In this document: piece by piece, positions 23,305 through 33,823 of the stretch
How the letters are laid out: each line of letters opens with the position of its first letter
How positions within the stretch are numbered: position 1 is the stretch's first letter
NCBI RefSeq assembly: GCF_032362555.1
Contig: NC_083505.1
Location: forward strand, 1,603,501 to 1,667,500
DNA length: 64,000 nucleotides
DNA from: Amyelois transitella
Lineage: Eukaryota > Arthropoda > Insecta > Lepidoptera > Pyralidae
Reading direction: 5' to 3'
Notes under the pieces: model-generated
The model's input: only the letters and a program-made list of their open reading frames with translations
What the model was told of the DNA's origin: nothing
Databases searched by the model: none
Program-made: the position numbers and the translations under genes

Positions 23305-25108
23305 TTACAACCTTATCCGGAATGAACTGAAACAAAAAAAAATATATTTTAACTACTCATGGAAAATCCAAATTTTAATAGATTATAAGAATACCCCCCC
23401 TGTTTACCCCACTAGCAAATTTTATGGCCATCTTATTTTTTTTTAAAACTACTTGTTCTAGGTGCATCCTGTTGAAAGGTCTGAGATTGAATAATACATA
23501 CATACATACATACATATAGTCACGTCCATATCCCTAGCGGGGTAGACAGAGCCAACAGTCTTGCAAAGACTGAATGGCCACGTTCAGCTATTTGGCTTAA
23601 TGATAGAATTGAGATTCAAATAGTGACAGGTTGCTGGCCCCTCGCCTAAAAATAAGAATCCCAAGTTTGTAAGCCTATCCCTTAGTCGCCTTCTACGACA
23701 TCCATGGGAAAGAGATGGAGTAGTCCTATTCTTTTTTGGTATTGGTGCCTGGAACCACACAGGACAGATTGAACAATGCATGCAAAGAGGGAATAAAAAC
23801 TTACTGGCAGAAATCAGAGCTTTTGTCTATGATATGTTCAAACTCTGCAAATGACAAGGCGCCGTCATCATCAAGGTCGGCCTCCTCTAGCACGTTCTGC
23901 ACCAACTGCTGTATTTCCGAGTCACTCAGCTTCAGGTCCGGACCGCATAGTCTCTCTATCACCTCTCGGAGATCAGACACGCCGATCATGTCATCACCAT
24001 CAAAATCTGAGAAATTTAATATGACACATTAGTCTTTTGTCATATAATTAATATTGAATAATAGATTTACATAATTAATAGAAGATCATTGAGTAGCTCA
24101 GCAAGATAGATATATATAATATGTATTAAAGCATTTTTTAAAATTCTATTTGTCTATGCATTTTTTTAATATAGTTTACAATTAGTACAATGTCTAAATA
24201 ACCTAATGAACTACATAAACAAATTTAAAAAACTATGAAAGGATTTTTTGTATGCTAGTAATATTTTTATTCATGTTCATACAGTTGATTGCATATTATT
24301 ATATAACCTGTGCTACAGTTATATACAAAGTTCATTCTTAAAAGAACTCACCAAATATTCTAAAAGCATGTTCAGCTTTGACCGCTTTTGGTGCCATCTC
24401 ACTGAACACCGACATCATATCGAGGAAGTCTTCAAAGGTGCAGTCTCCGTCATTACTCGAACTGAATACCTTGCAGATCCTGTCGCGAAATGGGTTGACC
24501 CTTAGTTCGGGGTATTGTAGGATTTTAGCCATTGGCAGCTTGGCATTCTTGTTGTGGCCCACTTTTTCTGGGGCAAGCGCTTTGAATTTCTGATGTGCAC
24601 TGAAAATAAAATCACATTTTTAATAATAAAACTGCACTTCAATGCCTATTGTAATAAGTTCACATTTGGGATAGTACAGAACATAGTAGGCTATTTTAAT
24701 AGAGTGACTTAAAAGTAATTTTATCTTATACACATGAATACCAAAACATATAAGAGAAGTGTGTAAGAAACATGAAGTTTGATTAAAGAGAAATAGATTA
24801 ATATTGAGGTATGCAGTGGCTACTTACTATAACACTTCCTTCTTTGTGAAATACGTGAGATCCTGCAAATTAAAGCTTAATTGATTAGTCATACTCATTG
24901 CTAGAATTAGTGAAGAGCTGGCTATGTATATTCTTTGGGTGGGGCTTTCATTACAAACTGTAATCTTTGTAATTAGGTATTTGATCAATACAAATACATG
25001 TTACACAAAAAAAAACAGCAGTAAAGTAAATATGATAGAATAATAAATAGTAATTACCTCGTAATCTTGGAGTTCTTCTTCTGTAAATTGGCTCTTGCCC
25101 TGCCCCAT
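23305..25108 (-). CDS. Cib2: Calcium and integrin-binding (CIB) family EF-hand protein
   Basis: Five exons (25058-25108, 24828-24862, 24352-24599, 23805-24006, 23305-23326) join in phase to 185 residues, the usual CIB length (187 in CIB2). The start MGQGKS fits an N-myristoylation signal (Gly2, Ser6). Typical CIB stretches follow: DLTYFTKKEVL, YPELRVNPFRDRICKVFSSS, FEDFLDMMSVFSEMAP. Only the last two EF-hands have full calcium loops: DFDGDDMIGVSD (112-123, with the family's Asp at position 12) and DLDDDGALSFAE (155-166). The tiny last exon codes the conserved tail HSFRIRL. CIB2/3 proteins bind Ca/Mg and act in sensory mechanotransduction and photoreceptors; choosing CIB2 over a sister is an inference. 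The 3' UTR probably ends near a minus AATAAA at 22657-22662. Intron 4 holds a SINE-A. Confidence 0.95.
23484..23777 (-). repeat. SINE-A copy in CIB intron 4, with target duplication
   Basis: The element, 23496-23765, is full length. It is flanked by AGATTGAATAAT (23484-23495) and AGATTGAACAAT (23766-23777), a 12-bp target duplication with one change. It sits 28 bp from the exon 4 donor at 23804. Confidence 0.9.
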
Positions 25109-25114
25109 ATTAAT

Positions 25115-25878
25115 GGGTTGGAATAAAGTTTATTTTCACAGCTAAGCTTTATGGCTTTCTTAACAATTATACTAAATAGCAAAGAATATGTATCTACCTA
25201 ATTCGCTATATAATTTACTTTTCTAAATCCGCAAAAAAATACAATCGACATAAACAACAACCCATAAAAACACGACTGACTGTGATGTGACTGACCTGTG
25301 ACGGACCTGACACTTTGAAAGACATTGACAGATAAAAAGTTTTGTAAGTTAAAAAAGAAACAAAGATCAAAAATTTTATAAGCGATACCTTACCAAAATT
25401 AAATACAACTTCAAATCAAACTTGAATTATTTATTTATTGTTAAACTGCAGTAAGTACATAGTGTACGATTCGTCAGTACGATGAACTTATGAAGTATTT
25501 CTTAATAAAATATCACAACTCCTTCATAAATGATGCGGTTAAACCTTGATGACCTCCATATGATCGTCTCAATTTTTAACAGTATGATCTGTTTCAGGAT
25601 CTGCAACTGATATATATCAAAATAATATACGTTAATATATATATACATTTAAGCAGGATAGAAAGTAACTTTGTTCAAATAAGTACCTATTGTGACTCTG
25701 AGTTAGCCCCGTGTGCCTTCATTAGGTACCTACTTATACTATTACTACTACTATAGGTACTATTGCTATTCGGTAGACTTATTTCAAAAATATTTAAGAG
25801 AGCCGAAAATTCGGTCCTAGCCAGAATTATAGCCTAGCCTATTGCCGAGTATATTATTATTAGCCCATATAGCTAGGC
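25115..25878. other. Intergenic spacer
   Basis: Between the CIB start and the lectin-like gene's end. AT-rich, no exon or repeat recognised. Confidence 0.5.
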
Positions 25879-27678
25879 TTACCTACTTATAAAATTACCT
25901 TTAGTCATATTTTTGGAAAGGAAAATCGACCTCCTTTTATAAGGTCCTCCGGGGAGCAGTTCACACAAAACCGGATATGTTTTGTTGCAAGAAGTTGACT
26001 TCCAGGTCTTCTGCCGGGTGAGGACAACACAGTCGAACTTGTTGAAATACCTTCGAGGATGGCCAGGTGACCAAGCGCGGTATGACGTGCATTCTAAAGA
26101 GTTCCCTGAAATTAATAGATATGGTTTATTATGTTTTTTTAATCCTCCCTGACACATTCTTGCACATGATTTTATGGAGGGGTAGGTATAAACTACATCT
26201 TTCTCATTCTTCTCTAGTATAAAACAATTGTTGACTCCAAAAAGACTTCAAATCATTACCAGAATCTTTTTAGCATTTTTCCTGGCTACAATCTTGACCG
26301 TAATTTTAGGCACTCCTCAGGCTTGGGCGGTTGATGACATGAGGATTTTTTTTGATAAAAGTAATCTTATTTCTAACTAGCGGCCCGCCCCGGCTTCGCA
26401 CGGGTGGACATATTTTTGTGTTTTATATTTTGAAATAAATTTATTTCAAAACAAATTTATGCCTATGTCACTTTTGAAGGTCTATTCTATATCTATGCCA
26501 AATTTTATCAAAATCGGACCAGAAGTTTTTGAGTTTATTCCACACAAACATACAAAAATACAAATCTTTCCTCTTTATTATTAGTGTGGATGTGGATGTG
26601 GATGTGGATACCTACCTATCTTTTATGGTGCAATAATAATCTTACCAATCGGTTCACATAAAAACAATACCATTAACTGTGAGTACTAACCGTTTACTCC
26701 ATAGAAAACGCTCTCATTCTTCCTCCTCATCCCCACCAGCGCCGCGTCCACACTGGCTCCGGCCAGCAGTTGCGCCAGCGCATCGGTTCTCTGTTCGCTT
26801 GTGACGTCAGCGAGGACACCGCTGATGTTCCGACATTGCTGCTGTCCATCTGTGTAGTTGTACTTCTGGGAGATAAGGAAAAACATGCCGGTTGCCGGAA
26901 CGCAGGTTGAGTTCAAATTTGCTGGAATCATAGTGAGAGGAAATCTGTTATTTTAATCAGTATTATTAATTAATTCATAAATTTAAGCTCAGCTACCGGC
27001 TCATCCACTTACCACAGAGACAATTAACGTAGATCTCTTCTTCCCTTACGGGTAGATAGAGCTAATAATTATGGCTACAAGAACATTTGATTCAGACAAA
27101 AGAAAAACTGACAGAATGTTACTTAAACACCAAAAATAAATAAGATTCGCAGTCTTAATAATTTACGCGGGAAGAGAACATACACACACAAGAGAGAAAG
27201 AGATACACACATTTAGTTTTTCCCTTCGCTACGAAACCAGCGTAGTCAGCAATATATTTTTGTCAAATTAAATGTGTAACTTACGTAATGGCTTAGCATA
27301 GAGACTGTAATAATCAAATCTAGTGTCATTTATCAACGAGAGGCCTCCATCAGCTTCAGCACATTTCAGCACCTCGCAAGTATACTCCAAAGGTTCCTTC
27401 ATCATCTTTACAGCTTCTGGGGGACTAAAGTTCAAAGACAGAGCCTTCTTCTCAATTGCTAACCTTAAACAGCTGATCAAAGATGTATACTTCGCCTTGG
27501 CTGTTATACCGAGCTTGGATTTGTAACATTTCTCCATGAGGTGGTATTTCGGGACTATTGGCGGAGAATTACTGGAACATTTTGTGTTGGCTTCGATTTG
27601 TAGGTTTATTGCGACGAAGATGAAAACAGTAGTCCATTTGTATAAAATTTTCTTGGATTTTTGATACGTAATTTGCAT
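25879..27678 (-). CDS. Secreted PAN-like / C-type-lectin-like domain protein
   Basis: Three exons (27285-27678, 26691-26921, 25879-26105) join in phase to about 283 residues. A signal peptide is likely at 1-30 (basic start, then TTVFIFVAINLQIEA). Residues about 35-130 have a PAN/apple-like spacing (ISCLRLAIEKKALSLNFSPP, then YTCEVLKCAE, then FDYYSLY). The rest looks like a C-type lectin-like domain: FFLISQKYNYTDGQQQCRNI for the start, TWKSTSCNKTYPVLCE for the end, with the canonical W-x4-C and final Cys. No QPD or EPN carbohydrate motif is evident, so sugar binding is doubtful. The end is uncertain: a stop follows NFISR, but donors at 25898 and about 25883 could extend it. The pairing suggests a haemolymph or surface recognition protein; orthology not assigned. 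Confidence 0.75.
26150..26205 (-). mobile_element. LINE 3' end trace
   Basis: In intron 2 of the lectin-like gene. TTATGGAGGGGTAGGTATAA resembles the reverse of the LINE tail; weak. Confidence 0.3.
26377..26590 (-). mobile_element. Helitron-4 copy in intron 2 of the lectin-like gene
   Basis: The minus strand runs from TCCACACTAATAATAAAGAG to CCCGTGCGAAGCCGGGGCGG then GCCGCTAG. It is followed on the plus side by a short (GGATGT)n run. TC start and CTAG end fit a Helitron. Confidence 0.8.
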
Positions 27679-27684
27679 TTTGCA

Positions 27685-28721
27685 TCAAAACTCCTGGAAC
27701 TGGGTAAGTATGTAACGACCCTTTATCTTACCAAATAGATTGAAAGAACTACGTAGGTACTTGATAACAGTAGTGATCACTTTGACTGATTTGGGAATTT
27801 TATTCCAATTGTAAAAGAGTCACTTTCATCATTTAGTTGATTACCCATTCATCTTTGATGATACCGACTAAACTCTTCTAGGTTTAAAAATATCCCACAA
27901 CTAGGTAAGCCTAATAATTTTTGTTTTGTTTATTTTTGGGGTTCGTTCGTTATTTAAATTTGTGTTTAACCGTTACAATTAAAAAACATTTTTTCAAAGT
28001 TACTTAACAATTCTGTAGTTAATATTTCATGTTAAAACATTAATTCAAATATAACATGAACAGTTTTAACGAGTTGACTGGCTGAATAACTATGATACAA
28101 TCATTGAGCCACAGCTGGTGATGTAAAGTTAATTTCTATAATGTCGGATACGTTTGACAGGTAACTGCTTAGAGCATTGTTAGTTGACAAAATAATTAAT
28201 TTGCCCTCCGATTTTCTAGTATAATCATTTCATTCAAACCATCACTGATTTTGCTGTCGTTGTACCGTGTCGGTCCCCACACTGTATTAGGAACTTCATC
28301 AATTTTCCGTTAATTTCGTAAGAGAGACTTAGGGAACGAGTACTTCGTTCACGAATTTGAAATTGCCTGTATTGATGACAATCGCCTGACTTCGTAGAAA
28401 GTTAAACCAATATAAAATTTAAAACAATGTTATACTTATTATTGAAAAAAATTCTTCAATCCTCTTGCCGTATACAATCGATTATGAAGTAAATATCTAT
28501 CTATATACCTAAAAATGTTTGTGTATATCTAAGTATTTAAAATACTGTCCATAAATAAATAATACCTTCGTCGAAGGGAAATAAATTCGAAAAACTGCCA
28601 AAAATCTATACGTCCATTCAAACAATTGTCATTTATTTGAAGATGTCTTACTCTCAAAAAATAATCGGAAATAATTAATTTTATAGACATAATTATCTAA
28701 GTTTTATATAATTTTGACAAA
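27685..28721. promoter_or_regulatory. Shared upstream region of divergent genes
   Basis: Spacer between the lectin-like gene (-) and the adenylate-kinase-like gene (+). No repeats are recognised, unlike most spacers here, which fits a retained regulatory region. No core promoter motif can be named. Confidence 0.3.
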
Positions 28722-31700
28722 ATGGGGTGCGTCTTTTCTAGGAAATCTGATGAGGTATGATCGATTTTTCAGTTTTTTTTTTGAGTCGACTCTGCACTGT
28801 GTGTTACTGTTACTAATGGTTACCTAAATACGAGTACTATCTACTTGACTCTTTCACTTGTTATAGAGTCAAGTAGATAGTATATGCTTCGCCACTATTT
28901 TTCTCTTACGAAGTCAATCCAACTCTTCATCACATTCACTAGTAAAGCTTCTTAGTTCACGGTTTTCCAATGTAATAAGTACTATATAGGGATTTGGCAC
29001 CTACGTTATGAACCCAAACATCACAGAAAGATCCAGTTATTGCTTTTGTCTTTTGAGAAAATGTTTTGTTTGTTTGTTTGTAATATCATTATTGCATAGA
29101 AATTTACACAGTAACAAGAAAATAGTAAGTAGTTATAAAAGAAACAAATCACTTGCAATGGCGGACTTATCCCATGAAGGGATCTCTTCCAGTCAACCGG
29201 CAAACAATAAAGGAAATAGATAATTCAGTAAAAAAGGGGCAAGTCACAGTTATTAGCAACAATATAATAATATAAGGCTAAGGTCTTGGTTAAATAAGGG
29301 AAATGGAATAATAGAGTGGTCCTATTTTTTTTTATTTCGATTCCGTAATACACGCGCCGTGTGGTTCCCCACGAAGCGTGTATTATTCGAAATTATCACT
29401 ACATAGTATAAAACAAAGTCGCTATTTTAGTCTGTTTGTCTGTATGCTTAAATCTTTACGCAACGGATTTTGATGCGGTTTTTTGTAACAGGTAGAGTGA
29501 TTCAAGAGGAAGGTTTTTATGTATAATAACATTAATTTTGCACCCGTGCGAAGCCAGGGTGGGTCGCTAGTTAAATAATAAAATTACAGGAGACGGCGCA
29601 CTATGACATGACGCCAATACGTCACCTGCCCGTCATATTTGTCAACGGGGTACCAGGGGCGGGGAACCAGACGGTGGCGCAGACCATATCCAACATAACT
29701 GGGTACACCATGATAAGGCCAGGCGACCTGGTGAGGGCTGAAGCGGCTAAGGACACGCCGAGGGGTCGGCTTATAGCGGACAAACTACAGGCGCAGGAGG
29801 AGTTACCCGAGGTTTAACATACATACATATCACGTCACGATATGTCCCTTGTGAGGTAGACAGAGCCAACAGTCTTGGAAACACTGATAGGCAACGTTCA
29901 GCTATTTGGCTTTATGATAGAATTGAGATTCAAATAGTGACGGGTTGTTAGCTCATCGTCTTAAAAAGAATCCCAAGTGTGTGTAAGCCTATCGCAGTTT
30001 TTACAAGTTTCTTCTAAATTTATTTACTTCTAGACCTAGGTATTTATTATCGTTAATGGTTCAGGTATATCTGGTTTGGATACAAGGCTACAAATGGGCG
30101 AATCACTCATCCATTTTAGAGCAAATTTGATGTCTGGCGTGGAGTCTTAAAATCTAAAGTCAGAACACATAAAAATGCGCGATCCAACTTCTACGAAGAG
30201 CTTTAAGTAGAAATATTCTCTCGTATAATCAGCTGTGCCCGCGACTTCGTCCGCGTGGAAGAGTTATTACGGGCATCATTGACTATGAATAATTTTCCCG
30301 TTATTTTTTTTGACCTTTTCCTTTACTCCTTAAAGTTGCAGCGTGATGTTATATAGCCTAAAGCCTTCTTCTATAAATGGTCTATTCGATGCAAATAGAA
30401 TTTTTCAATTCGGACCTATAGTTCCTGAGATTAGCGCGTTCAAACAAACAAACTCTTCAGCTTTATAATATTAGTATAGATATACGAGAGATTATCTCTA
30501 CTTATATAATAGGCAATAATAATATACCTAGTAGTTAAGCAACTACGAAAATGTTTACTTCACTCAATACCAATCGTCTCAAGTAAATTACTTGCATATA
30601 AACTAATTAAACGTCACTCCACAGCAATTAACAGTAGACCTTATAAAGGAGACGATGCTGTCACACCAGGATGCTACAGGATTCATCTTAGTGGGCTTCC
30701 CGAAGAACCCCAGGATGTCGAACATTTTCAATCGGCAAGTCAAGTGGCCGGAGAAGATTGTGGCGTTGGAAGTAGATAATGAGGTAAGTCTTTCTCCTTT
30801 TACCCTTGGCGCGTCCGAATTCTTGACTCCGAAACTTCATAGACTTCCTGAGTCAGGGTTTTGGACTGGCAATGCGTTAAAAGAGTTAATTTGTACAGTT
30901 TCAGCTATAGTTTAAGTCATATCTGAAAGGAGAGGGACCATGAAAAAGCCTAGCTACTTCTTGTTGGTCTTGTATAGCCATATACCGAAACTAATTTTAC
31001 CGTGTGGTTCCCGGCACCAGTACAAAAAAGAATAGGACCACTCCATCTCTTTCCCATGGATATCGTAAAAGGCAACTAAGGGATAGGCTTACAAACTTGG
31101 GATTCTTTTTTAGGCGATGGGTTAGCAACCTGTCACTATTTGAATCTCAATTCTATCATTAAGCCAAATAGCTGAACGTGGCATATCAATCTTTTCAAGA
31201 CTGTTGGCTCTGTCCACCCCACAAGTGATACGACGTGACCATATGTATGTATGTTATTTTACTGCAGTTTGGCTAATTAATTCTGTTAATTATAACTACT
31301 AGAAGTGAAAAGGGAATATCCCATCGATTAGGAAAAATGGACGTGACGGAAATGGCGGATAATATGTTCTGGGAAACTGATGTCATAAAAATTATTTATT
31401 TTTCCAGGTGGCGGCAACTAGATTACAGAACAAACTGTCTGAGCTCGGCAGGCCGGAGTCCGAGATCAATGCGGCGCGGGACATTATACGGGAGGCGGCG
31501 CACAAAGTGAAGAACGTCCACAAAAGATTTGGTGGACATGTCGTCACGGTTAGTTTTGGAAACTTGTCTGAGATTGTAAAGAGGAGCCATGTATATAACA
31601 TACATACAATACATACATACGGTCACGTCTATATCTCTAGCGGGGTAGACAGAGTCTTGAAAAGATTGATATGCCACGTTCAGCTATTTGGCTTAATGAT

Positions 31701-32159
31701 AGAATTGAGATTCAAATAGTGACAGGTTGCTAGCCCATCGCCTAAAAAAGAATCCCAAGTTTGTGAGCCTATCCCTTAATCGCCTTTTACGACATCCATG
31801 GGAAAGAGATGGAGTGGTCCTATTCTTTTTTTTTTCGAATGATGCCGGAAACTACACGGCAAACACATGTAGATAACAAAGTATTAATTGCTTTTCGGAA
31901 CGATAACCTAAATTTCTTTCTACAGCTGGACAGCACAGGGAACCCCAAGGCTCTAGCGTCGACCCTTAAAGAGATCCTATCCGACACCATCGACAAATCC
32001 AACAAAATGGCGGCCAAGAGACCTCCGTGCGCAGCGTCAGCTCCCAACATGAACGTGAACCCCGCGACGGCACCCAGGGAGTGCCCCATAGCCCCACCAC
32101 CACAGATTTTGCCGGCCTCGGAGACCCCCACGGCGGATTCGGGGGGCGAAGTCGTTTGA
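28722..32159 (+). CDS. Adenylate-kinase-like protein, predicted catalytically dead, acylated N terminus
   Basis: Five exons (28722-28754, 29590-29811, 30625-30783, 31408-31548, 31926-32159), all phase 0, give 262 residues. The adenylate kinase fold is traceable but key sites are changed. The P-loop reads NGVPGAGNQT (30-39), with Asn37 where the ATP-phosphate lysine belongs. The usual DG(F/Y)PR reads VGFPK (108-112). The LID region lacks the expected arginines (GRPESEINAARDII). GDLVRAEA of the NMP site survives. The first exon MGCVFSRKSDE carries Gly2 and Cys3, the pattern for myristoylation plus palmitoylation. About 60 C-terminal residues are Pro/Ala-rich (AKRPPCAASAPNMN). Likely a membrane-tethered pseudoenzyme or scaffold; loss of catalysis is inferred. 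Exon 1 is joined on phase and donor quality alone. Confidence 0.82.
28835..28882 (+). repeat. Perfect 18-bp hairpin in intron 1
   Basis: TACTATCTACTTGACTCT (28835-28852) faces its exact reverse complement at 28865-28882 across a 12-nt loop. Confidence 0.85.
29302..29395 (+). repeat. Scrambled SINE-A fragments
   Basis: Contains GAGTGGTCCTATTTTTTTTT (reverse SINE-A word) and GCCGTGTGGTTCCC (forward head) between small inverted words (AATACACGC and GCGTGTATT). Confidence 0.5.
29396..29570 (+). mobile_element. Helitron-3 copy abutting an exon
   Basis: TCACTACATAG to GTGGGTCGCTAG, about 175 bp. Its 3' end lies 19 bp before exon 2 of the adenylate-kinase-like gene (starts 29590), so the branch-point region of that intron is Helitron sequence. 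Confidence 0.9.
29817..29995 (-). repeat. SINE-A copy, head missing
   Basis: Starts within a few bases of the exon 2 donor (29811) and ends after AATCCCAAGTGTGTGTAAGC. Diverged. Confidence 0.8.
30230..30480 (-). mobile_element. Helitron-2 copy
   Basis: Reverse copy from CTTTATAATATTAGTAT to CACGCGGACGAAGTCGCGGG. Lies in intron 2 of the adenylate-kinase-like gene. Confidence 0.8.
31001..31256 (+). repeat. SINE-A copy
   Basis: Full-length in intron 3 of the adenylate-kinase-like gene, with (TATG)n tail at 31243-31253. Confidence 0.9.
31593..31862 (-). repeat. SINE-A copy
   Basis: Full-length, in intron 4 between the exon 4 donor (31549) and exon 5 (31926); together with its flanks it fills most of the intron. 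Confidence 0.9.
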
Positions 32160-33640
32160 GTGATTTTGTAGCGTAATTTGTTAATTTTATTTTGCTATAA
32201 TGTTATTCAATACAGGTTTTATTTTTGTGGACTTTTTTGTTTTATTGTAAGATGTTATTTTTGATTATTTTTACGCTCGCTTCGTCCGCGTGAAAAGTGC
32301 CCTATATATTTATCCGTTCTTACTCCACACGGAGATGCTTTGTTTGAGGGATATATTTTGATGTTATAAATATGTAAGTAAGTAGTGAAATCACATATGT
32401 ACTTATGTACTTTGACAATATATTTTGGAAAAAAGTTTGTATAAAACCTTGAACGCACAGGCCAGTCCTAAAAAGTAAGAACAGGGTGACCATAGTGTCG
32501 TTGATCCTGTTGGTCCATAGATCATATAAGAAAAGAATCTTTACCTATATTGTCTAGGTTTAAAGTAAAAAAATATATTTCGAATAAGTTCCTTTGTAGT
32601 TGAAGGTAGGAAGAAGTTTTTTTTATAATAAAAAAAGAATTGTAAGGTGAACAACCACTAGATACATTATCAAGAGTAATGAACGTCGAATAACTCAACA
32701 TATATACAGATTGGAAGATAATTACGGCAGGTATCAATAAACTTGTCTCATGTTCTTCTGTTAAGGTTTTGTAAGGCCTCATAGAAATATAAAAGTATCT
32801 ACTACCTTGGTATTATAGACATATCGAAAGCGGTATCGTTTGTTGTGTGACTCACTGTACAATTTCAATCTACCTGCTCATGGAAAAAAAAAAACTGAAA
32901 ATAAAAAGACCTCTTTTTATTTTTCAAATAAAGTTTTGAAAATTAATGGCCGGTAAGAAAATTCTTTTTTTGTAAATTTCAAAGTTTTAATCATCGTGAC
33001 AAACGACAACGACGTCTGTCGTTTGTCACAAAAGCGCAACGATTTTCGAAACAAAAAATAGCACATTTTGAAAACAGACGCCCCTGATTAACCATCTGCG
33101 CGTGTATTCGTCGATGAAACGTATATTTTCAGTGTGTTTTCTCGAATTTTGGATAGTGATGTCTATCATAAAAAGTATATAGCGTGAAAGATTGGCAGTT
33201 CCTGTCAGCCAGGTGGAGAGCGCGGGAATTAATTGGACGTCCTTCAAAAAGTAGCCACGCTGCGTAGATCCGTGATCAAAGTTATGAAGATCAAATTGCG
33301 TAAGAATTTTCATACTACCCCATTTTTTACATTTTTGATCTCTACGGCTCCTTAAAAACCTTTTTTCGGGAAGTTTAGTTCATGAATCCGATCAAATTTT
33401 CAAAGAAATCTGGAGCGATAAATGAATAGTTTTGCTGCCATTCCATTCCAGTTGAGCGATCAGCTGATTTTATTTTATATGGGACCCATCACAAGTCGGA
33501 ACGTTCTTCTTTAAATTTATAAAGCGTTCAACCAGCTAGAAACACTCTAAAATGTTAAGAAAACTACCTTGTGTGCGTTGTGAACCTATTTTGGTAATTT
33601 TGTTATAAGAATAATAGCATTTAAAATGTTGATGTAAGTA
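32160..33640 (+). other. 3' flank of the kinase-like gene and 5' flank of TGIF
   Basis: No SINE or Helitron is clearly seen apart from a CGCTCGCTTCGTCCGCGTG scrap at 32274. A 12-bp-arm hairpin (GTGACAAACGAC, 32998-33031) is present. A good donor with an upstream ATG (AAAATGTTGAT|GTAAGT, exon end 33633) may be an extra 5' exon of the TGIF gene, but its phase does not fit the visible acceptors, so it is probably non-coding. Confidence 0.35.
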
Positions 33641-33823
33641 CGTACTAACTGTTACCCACTTAAAAAAAAATTGAATAATTTTCTCTGGAAAAGATTTCTC
33701 TATTCTATTTGCCCAATGCGATCTGTTTTGAACTTCTTAAGTTCACATCAATCATACCATTATCATTCTTACCAACAAATTGACCCTGTCGGTCAAAATC
33801 GAAAAGCGACTACAGCGCCATCT

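Noticed and set aside
31809-31925. Extension of kinase-like exon 5 upstream of 31926
   Set aside because: The upstream part of that open frame is SINE-A sequence; TTTCTACAG at 31925 is a clean acceptor.
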